DNA of 52,839 nt from IMG/VR virus record IMGVR_UViG_3300046501_000372, positions 1 through 52,839 of that record; one strand, 5' to 3'. Position numbers and translations under genes: made by a program. The notes under the pieces were generated by a model. That model saw only the letters and a program-made list of their open reading frames with translations. It was not told the origin of the DNA and made no database searches. Shown here one piece after another: positions 17,074 to 25,723 of this stretch. Source of the stretch: a virus. Each line of letters begins with the position of its first letter. Position 1 is the stretch's first letter.

Positions 17074-17427
17074 ATGGCCACGACCCTTCTGCTCGACCGC
17101 GACGACTGGGACCTTGCAATCGACGCGTCCGGCAATATCGCGCTCGCCAGCGAACCGTACGCGCAGGTGCAGGACGCGGCCAGCGCGTGCAAGGTGTTCG
17201 AGGGCGAAGCGTGGTACGATACGACCCTTGGCGTGCCGTACTTTCAGCAGGTGTTCCGCGGCGCGCAGCCCGTACAGGTGCTGAAGGCGCGCATGGTTCT
17301 GGCCGCGCAGTCGGTGCCCGGCGTCACGGCCGCTACGGTCGTCCTGACCGAACTGACTGACCGTACGCTGGGCGGCCAGCTGCAGGTACGGACCGATGAC
17401 GGGGCGGTCGTGACGGCGCGCATCTAG
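17074..17427 (+). CDS. Baseplate wedge protein, gp25/GpW-like
   Basis: 117 aa. The pattern DWDLAIDASGNIALASEPYA, VQDAASACKVFEGEAWYDTT, LGVPYFQQVF and the ending GGQLQVRTDDGAVVTARI is typical of the gp25-like wedge subunit of simple contractile tails. It restarts the plus-strand baseplate genes after the inserted minus cassette. It precedes the J-like wedge, as in P2 and Pam3. Confidence 0.8.
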   Translation: MATTLLLDRDDWDLAIDASGNIALASEPYAQVQDAASACKVFEGEAWYDTTLGVPYFQQVFRGAQPVQVLKARMVLAAQSVPGVTAATVVLTELTDRTLGGQLQVRTDDGAVVTARI

Positions 17428-17444
17428 CGTGCTATCGTAGCGGC

Positions 17445-18656
17445 ATGCCGACCAATGTCCCCGCGCCGACGCTGACACCGACCGGTTTTGCCGTGCCGGA
17501 AGAGCTTGCAATCCTGACCGGGCTGTTCGCCGACTTCCAGGCGGCCTTCGGCGGGGCGCTCAATCCCGGCCTGTACACGCCGCAGGGGCAGTTAGCGACC
17601 AGTCTGGCCGCGCTGGTCGGCTCCAACAACGACCAGTTCCTGCTCTTGGCGAACCAAGTCGATCCCGCGTTCGCCGACGGCCGGATGCAGGACGCCATCG
17701 CGCGCATCTATTTTCTCGAGCGCAATCCGCCCCTGTCGACCAGCGTCGCCGTTGTCCTGACCGGTGCGCCCGGTACGTCCGTGCCGGCGGGTAGCTTGGC
17801 GCAAGCGACTGACGGCACGATCTATCAGGCGCTGGGCGACACGGTGATCTCGTCGGTCGGCACGTCGCCTGCGCAGTTCCAGGCGCTCGACACCGGACCG
17901 ATCGACTGTCCGACCGACACGCTGACCCGCATCTATCGCGCGATCCCCGGCTGGGACGCGATCAGCAACCCATCGGACGGCGTGCCGGGCCGAGACGTGG
18001 AGACGCGAGCGGAATTCGAGCAGCGACGAGCCAACTCGGTCGCACTAAACGCGATCGGCGTGCTGCCGGCCATCCGCGCGGCCGTCCTGAACGTGCCGGG
18101 TGTGCTCGACGCGTACGTAACGGAAAACAGCGGCGCGGCCAGCCGCACGGTCGCTGGCGTCGGTCTGCCCGCGCACAGTTTGTACGTGGCGGTCGTCGGC
18201 GGCACGGACGCGGACGTGGCGCGCGCGATCTGGGCGAAGAAGAACCCGGGCTGCGACTATTATGGCAATACGACCGTCACCGTGCAGGACACCGGATCCG
18301 GCTATGGCGTGCCGTACCCGCAGTACGACGTGACGTTCCAGCGGCCGGACGCCCTGCCCGTGTACGTGTCCGTCGAGCTCGCAAACAATACGGGCATCCC
18401 GGCCGACGCCGGCGAGCAGATCGATGCGGTCGTGCTGGCCGCATTCAACGGTCTGGATGGCGGCCCGCGCGCGCGGATCGGCGCGACGCTGTTCGCCAGC
18501 CGGTTTTACGCAGGCATCGCACGGCTCGGCAACTGGGTGCAGATCGTATCGGTCAGCGTCGGCACGTCGGCCAGTCCGACCGCGGACCGCATCACGGTCG
18601 ACATGGACCAAGTGCCGACGTTGGACGCCGCTAACATCACGGTCGCGCTGGTGTGA
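17445..18656 (+). CDS. Baseplate wedge protein, gpJ-like
   Basis: 403 aa. SVAVVLTGAPGTSVPAGSLA, then ETRAEFEQRRANSVALNAIG and VLNVPGVLDAYVTENSG are the blocks of baseplate J-like proteins; YDVTFQRPDALPVYVSVEL follows in the C-terminal domain. Together with gp25-like it forms the wedges around the hub. Overlaps the next GTG start. Confidence 0.87.
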   Translation: MPTNVPAPTLTPTGFAVPEELAILTGLFADFQAAFGGALNPGLYTPQGQLATSLAALVGSNNDQFLLLANQVDPAFADGRMQDAIARIYFLERNPPLSTSVAVVLTGAPGTSVPAGSLAQATDGTIYQALGDTVISSVGTSPAQFQALDTGPIDCPTDTLTRIYRAIPGWDAISNPSDGVPGRDVETRAEFEQRRANSVALNAIGVLPAIRAAVLNVPGVLDAYVTENSGAASRTVAGVGLPAHSLYVAVVGGTDADVARAIWAKKNPGCDYYGNTTVTVQDTGSGYGVPYPQYDVTFQRPDALPVYVSVELANNTGIPADAGEQIDAVVLAAFNGLDGGPRARIGATLFASRFYAGIARLGNWVQIVSVSVGTSASPTADRITVDMDQVPTLDAANITVALV

Positions 18657-19288
18657 GTCAGAAATACGCCACGGCCAGCGCACCGGTAGCAGATCCCGGC
18701 CCGGGCAGCGCGCTCGGTATCCTGGCGTTCGACGTGTTCGAGACGGTCCTGTCGCAATATGCGAACAGCCCGGTCCTGCTCGCGCTGCTGCGGCGGCTCA
18801 ATACGGCGCTCGACCAGGGCGCCAATATCGAGTCGTTCTATACGAACATATGGGATCTGCGCACGGCGGTCGGTTACGGTCTGGACGTGTGGGGGCGGAT
18901 CGTCGGCGTCAACCGCATCCTGCGCGTACCGCTGGGCGGCTATCTCGGCTGGGACGAAGCGACGGACGCGCTTACCTTCGGCGAGGGTATCTGGTTCGGC
19001 GGCGGTACGCTGACGAGCAATTACGCGTTGGTCGACGATGCGTTCCGACGACTCATATTCGCCAAGGCGGCGCTCAACATCACGGACGGGTCGATCCCGG
19101 CGATCAACGCCGCCCTGATGGCTTTGTTTCCAGATCACGGGAACTGCTACGTGCGAGATGACGGCGGCATGGCCATGACCTACGTGTTCGGCTCAGCGCT
19201 CAGCCCGCTCGAATTGGCCATCGTCTCGCAGTCGGGCGTGTTGCCTAAGCCGGCTGGGGTTAGCGTGAGCGGCGAGGTGGCGACTTAA
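18653..19288 (+). CDS. Baseplate wedge/tip protein, DUF2612 family
   Basis: 211 aa, GTG start overlapping the J stop as GTGA. DLRTAVGYGLDVWGRIVGVN and DDAFRRLIFAKAALNITDGS are the DUF2612 signature, a wedge protein that connects J to the tail fibres in simple myophages. Its stop overlaps that of the converging minus-strand gene. Confidence 0.8.
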   Translation: MSQKYATASAPVADPGPGSALGILAFDVFETVLSQYANSPVLLALLRRLNTALDQGANIESFYTNIWDLRTAVGYGLDVWGRIVGVNRILRVPLGGYLGWDEATDALTFGEGIWFGGGTLTSNYALVDDAFRRLIFAKAALNITDGSIPAINAALMALFPDHGNCYVRDDGGMAMTYVFGSALSPLELAIVSQSGVLPKPAGVSVSGEVAT

Positions 19289-19890
19289 GCGGCCAGTTTC
19301 GGCGGCAATTTGAACTTCATATTGAGTCCAGCGACCTGAACAACCGGCAGCGTCCGATCATCTTCCGGAATGAGATGGCCGATGACCGGCATGGCCTCTG
19401 GCCAGTCCGCCGCCAATCGCTTGCCTGTCGAAAACTGCTGTAGCGCGCCGAGCGCTTCGCGATGGGCGATCTGAATATCTTCGCTAACTTGCGCGACGGC
19501 ATCACCGAACGCAACGAGCCGCGCGGCTAGTGGCGTCCCATCCTCCACCGCTACATAGTCGTTATATCCGTCCTGATCGTCAAGGACCGGCCGTTTGGCG
19601 ATCTCGACCTTGAAAACGCAGGCCGCGTAGTAGCCGATCATAATCGCGCCGGTTTCGATACGACGGCCGGCGACGTTTCCGTCGAGGAGATCGGACGTTT
19701 TGAAAGCCTGGGCAATCTTCTTTTCGATGGCCGAAATATGCTTACGTACGTCCGCGTCGTAATGAAAATCGTACAGCGTACGGAACAGATCTTGGCTTTC
19801 AGCAACCAGTGTCGCACCCTGCTCGGCAAACCGGTGGCGAACCAGTTCCGCAGCCATGTCGTCACGTGTAGATTTGGAAAGTCGCGACAT
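19285..19890 (-). CDS. Unknown protein, possibly nucleotide-modification-associated (Nmad5-like)
   Basis: 201 aa from MSRLSKSTRDDMAAELVRHR, with AGGA ten bases upstream; a much longer open frame on this strand is not used because the extra part lies over the tail fibre gene. The first 60 residues recall phage proteins with the Nmad5 domain (MSRLT..IRD... E..LF..LYD). The middle has a small hydrophobic stretch around Ile-Met-Ile-Gly-Tyr-Tyr. A single minus-strand gene between baseplate and fibre genes. The family link is a weak memory and needs a profile search. Confidence 0.5.
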   Translation of the reverse strand: MSRLSKSTRDDMAAELVRHRFAEQGATLVAESQDLFRTLYDFHYDADVRKHISAIEKKIAQAFKTSDLLDGNVAGRRIETGAIMIGYYAACVFKVEIAKRPVLDDQDGYNDYVAVEDGTPLAARLVAFGDAVAQVSEDIQIAHREALGALQQFSTGKRLAADWPEAMPVIGHLIPEDDRTLPVVQVAGLNMKFKLPPKLAA

Positions 19891-19945
19891 AACAAAAATT
19901 CCTAAGATATATCTTTGCGAAATTGCATGCTCACCGTGGGCTTTA

Positions 19946-19961
19946 CTGTCCGCCCTGTCAA
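19946..19961. promoter_or_regulatory. Palindrome-like CTGTCCGCCCTGTCAA between divergent genes
   Basis: Degenerate copy whose right half (CCGCCCTGTCAACACCT) is identical to that at 11263. It lies between the minus-strand gene at 19890 and the tail fibre at 20002. Leftward it reads TTGACA. Confidence 0.55.
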
Positions 19962-20001
19962 CACCTTTCCGGCCTACCCGCACGTGTGGTATGCCCAGCG
20001 C

Positions 20002-20685
20002 ATGCAGAACAGCAACCGCCCGCGTCGTCTGATTAAGCCGTTCGGTGCGGCGGCCGGTAGCGGGTTCATCCGGTCCGTGCCGAACGATGCCGCCAGCGAC
20101 GGTGCGGCCAGCTACGAACAGGGCTTCCCGCCCGAGACGTTCCAGCCGGTGGCCAGTGGCGGGAAGCCTCCGTCCGGTGCCGACATGAACGGCGTGCTCT
20201 ACGATGTCAGCGGCAACGCTTATGCGTTCGCGGCCGGCATGCCCGCCATGTACGACGCGGCGTACACCAGCGCCATCGGCGGCTACCCTCGGTACGCCCT
20301 GCTCGCTTCGACAACACCGGGCCGCTTCTATCAGTCGACCGTCGAGAATAACACGACCGACCCGGACGGTAGCGGATCGAGCGGCTGGACAGCCGTCATC
20401 TCGCCGTCCACCGGCGGTACGTCCAGCCTCGTCGCGAACGGCGGGTACGACATCCAGCCGAACGGGCTGATCAAATGCTGGGGCGCCGCGTTCAGTCCCG
20501 CCAACCAGACGATCACCGTGCCGCTGCCCGTCGGGCATACAACCTTCTCTGTTGTGTCGGGCTCGTGCAGCATCCCGCAGGATGAAATGTGCATTGGTGT
20601 CGTCACGTCCGCTTTGACCGGCTTCACACTGCGCAACGGCAACCCGCGCGCGACGACCTTCTATTGGCATTCGTACGGAGTCTGA
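20002..20685 (+). CDS. Tail fibre protein
   Basis: 227 aa. The N terminus RRLIKPFGAAAGSGFIRSVP, FPPETFQPVASGGKPPSGAD and MNGVLYDVS is the conserved attachment part of many short tail fibres. The C-terminal 100 residues (NGGYDIQPNGLIKCWGAAFS... ATTFYWHSYGV) are a beta-rich tip like that of phage fibre knobs and likely contact the host surface. It follows the DUF2612 gene apart from one inserted minus-strand gene. Confidence 0.8.
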   Translation: MQNSNRPRRLIKPFGAAAGSGFIRSVPNDAASDGAASYEQGFPPETFQPVASGGKPPSGADMNGVLYDVSGNAYAFAAGMPAMYDAAYTSAIGGYPRYALLASTTPGRFYQSTVENNTTDPDGSGSSGWTAVISPSTGGTSSLVANGGYDIQPNGLIKCWGAAFSPANQTITVPLPVGHTTFSVVSGSCSIPQDEMCIGVVTSALTGFTLRNGNPRATTFYWHSYGV

Positions 20686-20686
20686 C

Positions 20687-20977
20687 ATGGAACCCAAATA
20701 CGTTGTGAACCCGTCGACCGTGCTGGCCGTCGTCAAGACCGCGGGCAGTCTGCTCGCGTTCGCCGTGCTGTTCTTCGGTACGGTTATGCGGTTCCTGTCC
20801 GCGCGGGATCTCGCCGGGCTGTTCGTTTACCTGCAGCAGAACGACACGATCGCCGGGCTGACCATGCTCGCGACGGCCGGCTGGTTCGTGTGGCGCAATC
20901 TCGCCGCGTACTGGCGCAAGCAGCGAGACGTGGAAATCGCCCAGGCGGCGCCGAACAGCGTGGCGGTGGTCAAGTGA
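20687..20977 (+). CDS. Two-helix membrane protein, holin candidate
   Basis: 96 aa with two hydrophobic segments (about residues 12-34 and 53-71) separated by a short polar loop, and a basic then acidic C-terminal tail (YWRKQRDVEIAQ). Size and topology fit a class II holin, and it starts one base after the fibre gene. There is no endolysin next to it (the lysozyme lies at 34569), so the holin call is inference only. Confidence 0.5.
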   Translation: MEPKYVVNPSTVLAVVKTAGSLLAFAVLFFGTVMRFLSARDLAGLFVYLQQNDTIAGLTMLATAGWFVWRNLAAYWRKQRDVEIAQAAPNSVAVVK

Positions 20978-21213
20978 CCCGCCTGCTCGCACTCGCCATG
21001 GCGATCGTCCTGACCGGCTGCGCGAACGCACCGCATCTCGACATGTGCAAATACGCCAGCGTCCGCCGCTCGGTCTATACGACCACGATCCGCGCCGCCG
21101 ACCTGTACGCCATGTCGGGTCGTCCCGTTCCGTACGAGGTGACGCTCGGACGGCAGGCCGCGGCGACCGCGCTTGCCGTGCTCGACACGAACTGCCCGGA
21201 GATGACGCCGTGA
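20974..21213 (+). CDS. Small lipoprotein, 79 aa, possible outer spanin
   Basis: GTG start overlapping the previous stop. MTRLLALAMAIVLTGC is a lipoprotein signal with lipobox LTGC, so the mature protein would be anchored to a membrane through Cys16. Contains two further cysteines. Adjacency to a holin-like gene suggests an outer-spanin role, but the sequence is not Pro-rich like Rz1 and no partner inner spanin is evident. Confidence 0.55.
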   Translation: MTRLLALAMAIVLTGCANAPHLDMCKYASVRRSVYTTTIRAADLYAMSGRPVPYEVTLGRQAAATALAVLDTNCPEMTP

Positions 21214-21803
21214 TCCGATACATACTGCTCGCACTGACCATGCTGGCGGCACCGGCCGCCGCGCAGGTAACGGCCAATCTTCCCGTCACGTGCAACCCGA
21301 CCACCGCGATCTGCGTCCAGGCGACGCCCGTCACGAACCCGGACGGCTCGCTGGTCGGTGCGGGCGGTGGCTCGGCAACACGCACCACCGCGGCCGGCAC
21401 GTCCGATACACTGGCCGTACCTGTGCAGGGCGTCACCGGTGGCGTGCCGCAGCGCATCACCGGTGTCGGCCAGACGACCAGCGCGACCGCACAGACCGTC
21501 GTGCCCGCTACGGACAGTGCGGTCTTTCCGACCGTCGCGCGCGGTGGCGGATCAATCGCTACCGGCCAGGTCAGCGTCGGTACGACGGCAACCCTGATCG
21601 CCGCGGCGCGGACCGGCCGCCAGCGGATCACCGTGTCGGTCGGAAGCGCGGTGTCCTGCGCGTACGGTGCCACCGGCGTCACGCTGACGACCGGGTACGT
21701 CCTGCAGGCTGTCGCCGGCGCGAACGACACGTCCGATACGTCTGCGGCGTTGTACGGCGTCTGCGCGTCGACTGCGACCGTCAGCTACAAGGAACTGTTC
21801 TGA
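21210..21803 (+). CDS. Exported Thr/Gly/Ala-rich protein, 197 aa
   Basis: GTG start in GTGA overlap. Signal peptide MIRYILLALTMLAAPAAAQ. Mature part is low-complexity and beta-rich with four cysteines (CNPTTAIC near the N terminus and two near the C terminus), and a domain (VSVGTTATLIAAARTGRQRI) seen in phage structural proteins. A signal peptide on such a protein is odd; it may be exported to the cell surface or be a virion protein that keeps its leader. Confidence 0.6.
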   Translation: MIRYILLALTMLAAPAAAQVTANLPVTCNPTTAICVQATPVTNPDGSLVGAGGGSATRTTAAGTSDTLAVPVQGVTGGVPQRITGVGQTTSATAQTVVPATDSAVFPTVARGGGSIATGQVSVGTTATLIAAARTGRQRITVSVGSAVSCAYGATGVTLTTGYVLQAVAGANDTSDTSAALYGVCASTATVSYKELF

Positions 21804-22312
21804 TGATGCGGATGGTCGCTCTACTCGCGCTCGCCGGTATCGCCGCGCAGGCCGCGTACGCCCAGACGGGCTATCCACCGGCCGACACGTCCGCCATATC
21901 GGGCGCCGTCGCGACGCTGCAGGCGAACATGCCGACGCCCAGCACGACCACGCCGCCGGGAGTCGCAGACAGCGGCCAGACCGGCACGATGACGACCATC
22001 TACGCGCTGGCCAACCACACGCACGCCAGCAAGGCGCGTAAAGGCCGGGTGCTCGTGCCGGCAACCGGTGTTCTACCCGTGACCTTCAGTTCGGCGTTCG
22101 GCGGCGTGCCGGTCTGTGCCGTGACCGCCGAAGCGACCGCCGGCGACACCAACGTCGTGAACGCCCAGATCGACGGGACGCCGACCGCTACCGGCATGGC
22201 TATCCGCATCACCCGCACACAGCAGTCGGTGGTCGCGCTGCTCGGGCTGACCATCCTGTCCGTGCCGACGCAGATCGCCACGTACGCCCATTTCGTATGT
22301 CTTGAGCCCTGA
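21803..22312 (+). CDS. Exported protein with fibre-like motif, 169 aa
   Basis: Starts MMRMVALLALAGIAAQAAYA (signal peptide, TGATG coupling). Contains YALANHTHASKARKGRVLVP, a motif common in phage fibre and surface proteins, followed by a compact beta domain ending ATYAHFVCLEP. Last plus-strand gene before the converging replication operon (2 bases apart from the polymerase stop). Confidence 0.6.
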   Translation: MMRMVALLALAGIAAQAAYAQTGYPPADTSAISGAVATLQANMPTPSTTTPPGVADSGQTGTMTTIYALANHTHASKARKGRVLVPATGVLPVTFSSAFGGVPVCAVTAEATAGDTNVVNAQIDGTPTATGMAIRITRTQQSVVALLGLTILSVPTQIATYAHFVCLEP

Positions 22313-24631
22313 TCACTTGCGGTAGCGACGGCCGCGCCATCCATCAGCCGCGCGAATAGGCCAGTCGGCTATCTCGGGCGGCAAGAGCGACAAGAGGTGT
22401 TCCATCTCCTGCACGTACGGATCGAGCCCGTCGACCGGCGGCAGACCGAGCGTGAGCGGCTTGCCCTTGGGGATTCGCGTGCAGTCCTCGTCGTAGACGC
22501 CAAGCACCATATCGTAGCCGTGCCGCTTGAGCAGCTTGATCCCGAACCGTTGAATATCGACCTCCACGCCCATCACGACATTCTCGAACAGCCGGCCGCC
22601 CCACGTGCCCATGCGCGTCCAGCCGGTGCCGCCATACTTGGCGTTGCTGTTTTCCGTCATGTAGCTGATCGACAGTTCGTCGGCGTTGCGCGCGGACTGC
22701 TCTAGCCGCGGCGAGTGGTATCGCAGCGGCCGGCGCACCCCGTCTATCAGCGGCAGGCGGATGACCAGCGTGTCCAGGCCGTCCTCCATGCAGAACGATA
22801 CGCCGCGGTAGCTGTACGTCGCGCCGGGGTTCTGGACGGCAGCAATGAACATGCCTTCCAGCCCGTACAGTTCCTGTCGTTCGCGGCGCCACGGCGGGCC
22901 CCGCCACTGGCCGCCCCACATCTCGACGATCGCAGGGTTCGCGTCGCGCCACGCAACGATGATATCGCGCAGCCGCTTGTCGTCGTAGCCACTATCGACG
23001 CCCTGCTGCTCTTCCATCGCGCGCCAAGCGCCTATCCAGCCTTGGAAGCCCAGGGCGAGCTCGGCGGTCTTGCCGGCCTGGCGGTCCGGATGGTGCGTGC
23101 CGTGCTGCGCTGCGTACGCCTCGTACGTCTCGACCGACGTACCGGTGATGCTGCTGGCGGACAGGAGGTAGACAGGCTTGCGCTCGCGGAACGCCTCGAC
23201 CTTCCACGCCTCGCCGGCCAGACACGCCGCCACAACCGCCTGCAGGCTGCTATAGTCGGTCGATACCAGTTCGTGCTCGTCGTCCTCTATGAACAGCCCG
23301 CGCAAGCATCCGGAGATGGCCAGCATGGCGTCTCCAAAGAACGCCTCGACCATCGGCAGCGACTCGCACGCCATGATTTCAAGCACGTGGTCGACCATCC
23401 ACGGCTTCCACGCGGCCTTGCGTTCGGGCGGCCCGAGGTCGCCGCACCATGGGCAGATCGCGACGGTCGGCTTGTGCGGTCGCGAGCAGTCGCCACACGT
23501 GACCAGCTGCGGTCCGGCCTTTGGCAGATTCAGCGGCTGGGGGCCGCTGCCCGTCGGTCTGCCCGGGCGCGTGCCGTGATGGATGACAAGGTGCCGCAAC
23601 CGACCGTCCGCGCTGACCATGTTGGCCATCTGGTAGAGCTTCTTCACGCTCGCCGAGCCGGTCAGCGCGCGCAGTTCCAGCACGCGGCGGACCGCCGGCG
23701 GCAGGTCGGTGCGCGTGAGCAGTGCGGTCACACTGTCTGCGTCCAGACTGTTCGTGTGGACGCCGTGCGCCGCCATCCATCCGGTCAGCTTCGCCAGCTG
23801 CGTCGCGGCGAACCCGGTAATCCGCTCGCACTCTGCGCCGTACTGCTCGAGCACTTGATCGAGGATTGCGATGCACGTGCGCACGCCGGGCATGTCGATC
23901 GCCAGCCCGCGGTGGTTCATTTCCTGGTCAAGCTGCCAGGCGACCACCTCGTGCGGCTCCATGTCGGGCATGGCGTCGCTCGCCTGCATCTGCGAGATTA
24001 CGTCCGTATCGCAATAGGCGCACAGGCGTTCAAAATCTTCCGGATCGTCGTGCGGGTAGATACGGCGTGCGGGCACCGGCTCGCGCTTGACCTTGCCGGT
24101 GCGCTTGTCGACCAGCCCGGCGATCGGCTGCTGCGGCACGCAGAACTTATTGATCAGGCGCTTGCCGTCCTTGTCCTTTTCCGTCTTGATACCGAGCACA
24201 GCGCCCAGATTACCGAGCGCGCCCGGATACTGCGCGACGTGCGCCTTAGCCATCGAACAGCGCGCGGCGTCAACGGGCAGCGGCATCCAGCCGTGCTTCT
24301 TCACCAACTGTTCGGCCCACATGCCGACCTCAAAGTCCGCCTTATGGAATTCGAGCGTACCACCAGCGTCAAGGTGCAACTGCAAGTCGAGCGGCATCGG
24401 CTGGCCGGGGAGCCAGCGCCGCCCGCCGAGCCCGTCCGCAAGGTCGTAGCTGGCGCACAGCACTTCCGTGCTCGGATGCTCCGCGTACGCCGCGCTGCCA
24501 ACCGCGGAGATACCGGGCTGCTTCGAGCCCCGCGGCGGGATCCATCGGCCTAGCGGGTACTTGTCGGTCGGCTCCTGCCAGACGAACCCCGCAGCACTGA
24601 ACGACTCAAGGTCGAAGGTCGGACGAGACAT
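22313..24631 (-). CDS. Family A DNA polymerase with 3'-5' exonuclease
   Basis: 772 aa. Exonuclease motifs: FDLE (D7, E9), FHKADFE near 95-101 and AYCDTDV near 205-211. Polymerase motif A is TDYSSLQAVV (D459), motif B RQAGKTAELALGF (R517, K521, F529), motif C VYDED (D714). Two changes from the family norm: Gln464 where Glu usually acts as steric gate, and Tyr713 instead of His in HDE. Four cysteines at 379-396 (CGDC, CPWC) form a zinc ribbon inserted between thumb and palm. It replicates the phage genome with the primase-helicase. Last gene of the minus-strand operon, ATGA-coupled. Confidence 0.88.
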   Translation of the reverse strand: MSRPTFDLESFSAAGFVWQEPTDKYPLGRWIPPRGSKQPGISAVGSAAYAEHPSTEVLCASYDLADGLGGRRWLPGQPMPLDLQLHLDAGGTLEFHKADFEVGMWAEQLVKKHGWMPLPVDAARCSMAKAHVAQYPGALGNLGAVLGIKTEKDKDGKRLINKFCVPQQPIAGLVDKRTGKVKREPVPARRIYPHDDPEDFERLCAYCDTDVISQMQASDAMPDMEPHEVVAWQLDQEMNHRGLAIDMPGVRTCIAILDQVLEQYGAECERITGFAATQLAKLTGWMAAHGVHTNSLDADSVTALLTRTDLPPAVRRVLELRALTGSASVKKLYQMANMVSADGRLRHLVIHHGTRPGRPTGSGPQPLNLPKAGPQLVTCGDCSRPHKPTVAICPWCGDLGPPERKAAWKPWMVDHVLEIMACESLPMVEAFFGDAMLAISGCLRGLFIEDDEHELVSTDYSSLQAVVAACLAGEAWKVEAFRERKPVYLLSASSITGTSVETYEAYAAQHGTHHPDRQAGKTAELALGFQGWIGAWRAMEEQQGVDSGYDDKRLRDIIVAWRDANPAIVEMWGGQWRGPPWRRERQELYGLEGMFIAAVQNPGATYSYRGVSFCMEDGLDTLVIRLPLIDGVRRPLRYHSPRLEQSARNADELSISYMTENSNAKYGGTGWTRMGTWGGRLFENVVMGVEVDIQRFGIKLLKRHGYDMVLGVYDEDCTRIPKGKPLTLGLPPVDGLDPYVQEMEHLLSLLPPEIADWPIRAADGWRGRRYRK

Positions 24632-25095
24632 CAGTCCGCACAGCCGCGACCGACCTGCCCACTATCGCGCGCATCGACAAAATCGGTCCAGAGGCGCCAC
24701 CCCTTCGGGCAGTGGAATCCCCACTCGCGCAGCTTCGGGCCGGTCATGAACAGGCTGATCGCCCGACCGTTCGGCAGAATTTCCAGCCGGTGGGCGTCGG
24801 TCGCCTTGCGCGAGACGATACTGCCCGCTTCGCGCAGGAACGACCCTTCCGGGGTGTGTTCGATATACGCGCCGTCGATCAGCATGGACGTATTGTCCCA
24901 CGGATGGTCGTGCAGCGCGCGGTCATCATCCGAATTGTTGATCTCGTGCAGGTAGATATTGCACCCCTCGTTGCGCGGGATGATCCACCAGCGGCGCAGA
25001 TAGTTGTCGCCGATCACGAAGTCTGGATCGCGGGTCATGACGCCCTGCGCCCACGCCAGCATCTCGGCTGGGCCGCTGTATGGCGACCCGCTCAC
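24631..25095 (-). CDS. Cupin-like phage protein
   Basis: 154 aa from the GTG overlapping the upstream stop (GTGA); an internal ATG (MLAWAQGVM) is an alternative. RALHDHPWDNTSMLIDGAYI and DAHRLEILPNG supply spaced histidines and GPKLREWGFHCPKGWRLW a Cys/Trp end, the pattern of small cupin-like proteins near replication genes in many phages. Metal binding by His-x-His is likely; the substrate is unknown. ATGA-coupled to the polymerase. Confidence 0.65.
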   Translation of the reverse strand: MSGSPYSGPAEMLAWAQGVMTRDPDFVIGDNYLRRWWIIPRNEGCNIYLHEINNSDDDRALHDHPWDNTSMLIDGAYIEHTPEGSFLREAGSIVSRKATDAHRLEILPNGRAISLFMTGPKLREWGFHCPKGWRLWTDFVDARDSGQVGRGCAD

Positions 25096-25283
25096 GCCCG
25101 CGACCCCACGCTGGCGGCCGGCTGCGGGCAGTCCGCGCAGATGTGCGTACCGCCCGAGCAGTGCCAGCCGAGCCTGTTCAGCCCGTGCGCCTTCAGGATC
25201 TTGTCGGACGGCGGCGCGGGCTTGCTGCATGTGTCGCATTGCAGGCCGATGTACGACCCGTCGAGTGCTCGCGCGACGCTCAC
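25092..25283 (-). CDS. Small zinc-binding protein, 63 aa
   Basis: GTG start coupled to the previous gene. Cysteine pairs CDTC, then C..GTHICADC in 40 residues suggest one treble-clef or zinc-ribbon fold. Probably a nucleic-acid or protein adaptor for the replication module; no family recognised. Confidence 0.62.
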   Translation of the reverse strand: MSVARALDGSYIGLQCDTCSKPAPPSDKILKAHGLNRLGWHCSGGTHICADCPQPAASVGSRA

Positions 25284-25540
25284 GACTGCGGATCCGCCGC
25301 GGTCGGCTGGTAGCCCATATCGACTGTGATGGTAACGGTTGCCTGATCGCCAACCTTATGGCCCGGTGAGCCTTCCCGAACCTCCTGAATATCGACGCTC
25401 CATTTGACGCCCGGCTTGTCAAATAGATCCACGCCGACTGCTTTGCGCGATACGGCGTTGACGAGTAGTTTTTCCAGATCCTTGCGGTCGATATGCGCAC
25501 GTATGGTCTGCTGGTGCGTCTCGGTGTTCGTTACCTTCAT
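25280..25540 (-). CDS. Unknown replication-operon protein, 86 aa
   Basis: MKVTNTETHQQTIRAHIDRK followed by a beta-rich domain (GVKWSVDIQEVREG, DQATVTITVDMGY). No cysteines or membrane segments. AGAACGAGAA upstream gives a modest ribosome site, and it overlaps both neighbours. Unknown function. Confidence 0.62.
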   Translation of the reverse strand: MKVTNTETHQQTIRAHIDRKDLEKLLVNAVSRKAVGVDLFDKPGVKWSVDIQEVREGSPGHKVGDQATVTITVDMGYQPTAADPQS

Positions 25541-25722
25541 TTCTCGTTCTCCCTATCCTGTAGCAGCGCCAATGCGGCACACGCTGCGTCTAGCTGGTCA
25601 GCGGCCATTTGTGCGGACCGCGCCAGCCGTCGCTCCCCGGCGAACCGGTAGCCGGCCGCACGCTCTTTCAAACGTACGGCCGACTCGCGCATCTCGTCGT
25701 ACAGACGGGACGGCTTGGTCAT
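25537..25722 (-). CDS. Small helical protein, 61 aa
   Basis: Starts MTKPSRLYDEMRESAVRLKE, one base after the stop of the DUF2815-like gene; the longer form beginning inside that gene is not used. Two amphipathic helices rich in Arg, Ala and Glu. Unknown function, tightly placed in the replication operon. Confidence 0.58.
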   Translation of the reverse strand: MTKPSRLYDEMRESAVRLKERAAGYRFAGERRLARSAQMAADQLDAACAALALLQDRENEK

Positions 25723-25723
25723 G

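Noticed and set aside
19891-20736. N-terminal extension of the 19285 minus-strand gene to 483 codons
   Set aside because: The extension lies antisense to the tail fibre and through the palindrome; a good ribosome site exists at the shorter start.
22715-24553. 612-codon plus-strand frame
   Set aside because: Antisense to the clearly recognisable polymerase; composition is that of a mirror frame.
22313-24631. 2-aminoadenine (Z) genome system
   Set aside because: A family A polymerase is present, but no PurZ-like adenylosuccinate synthetase or DatZ/MazZ-like gene was recognised.
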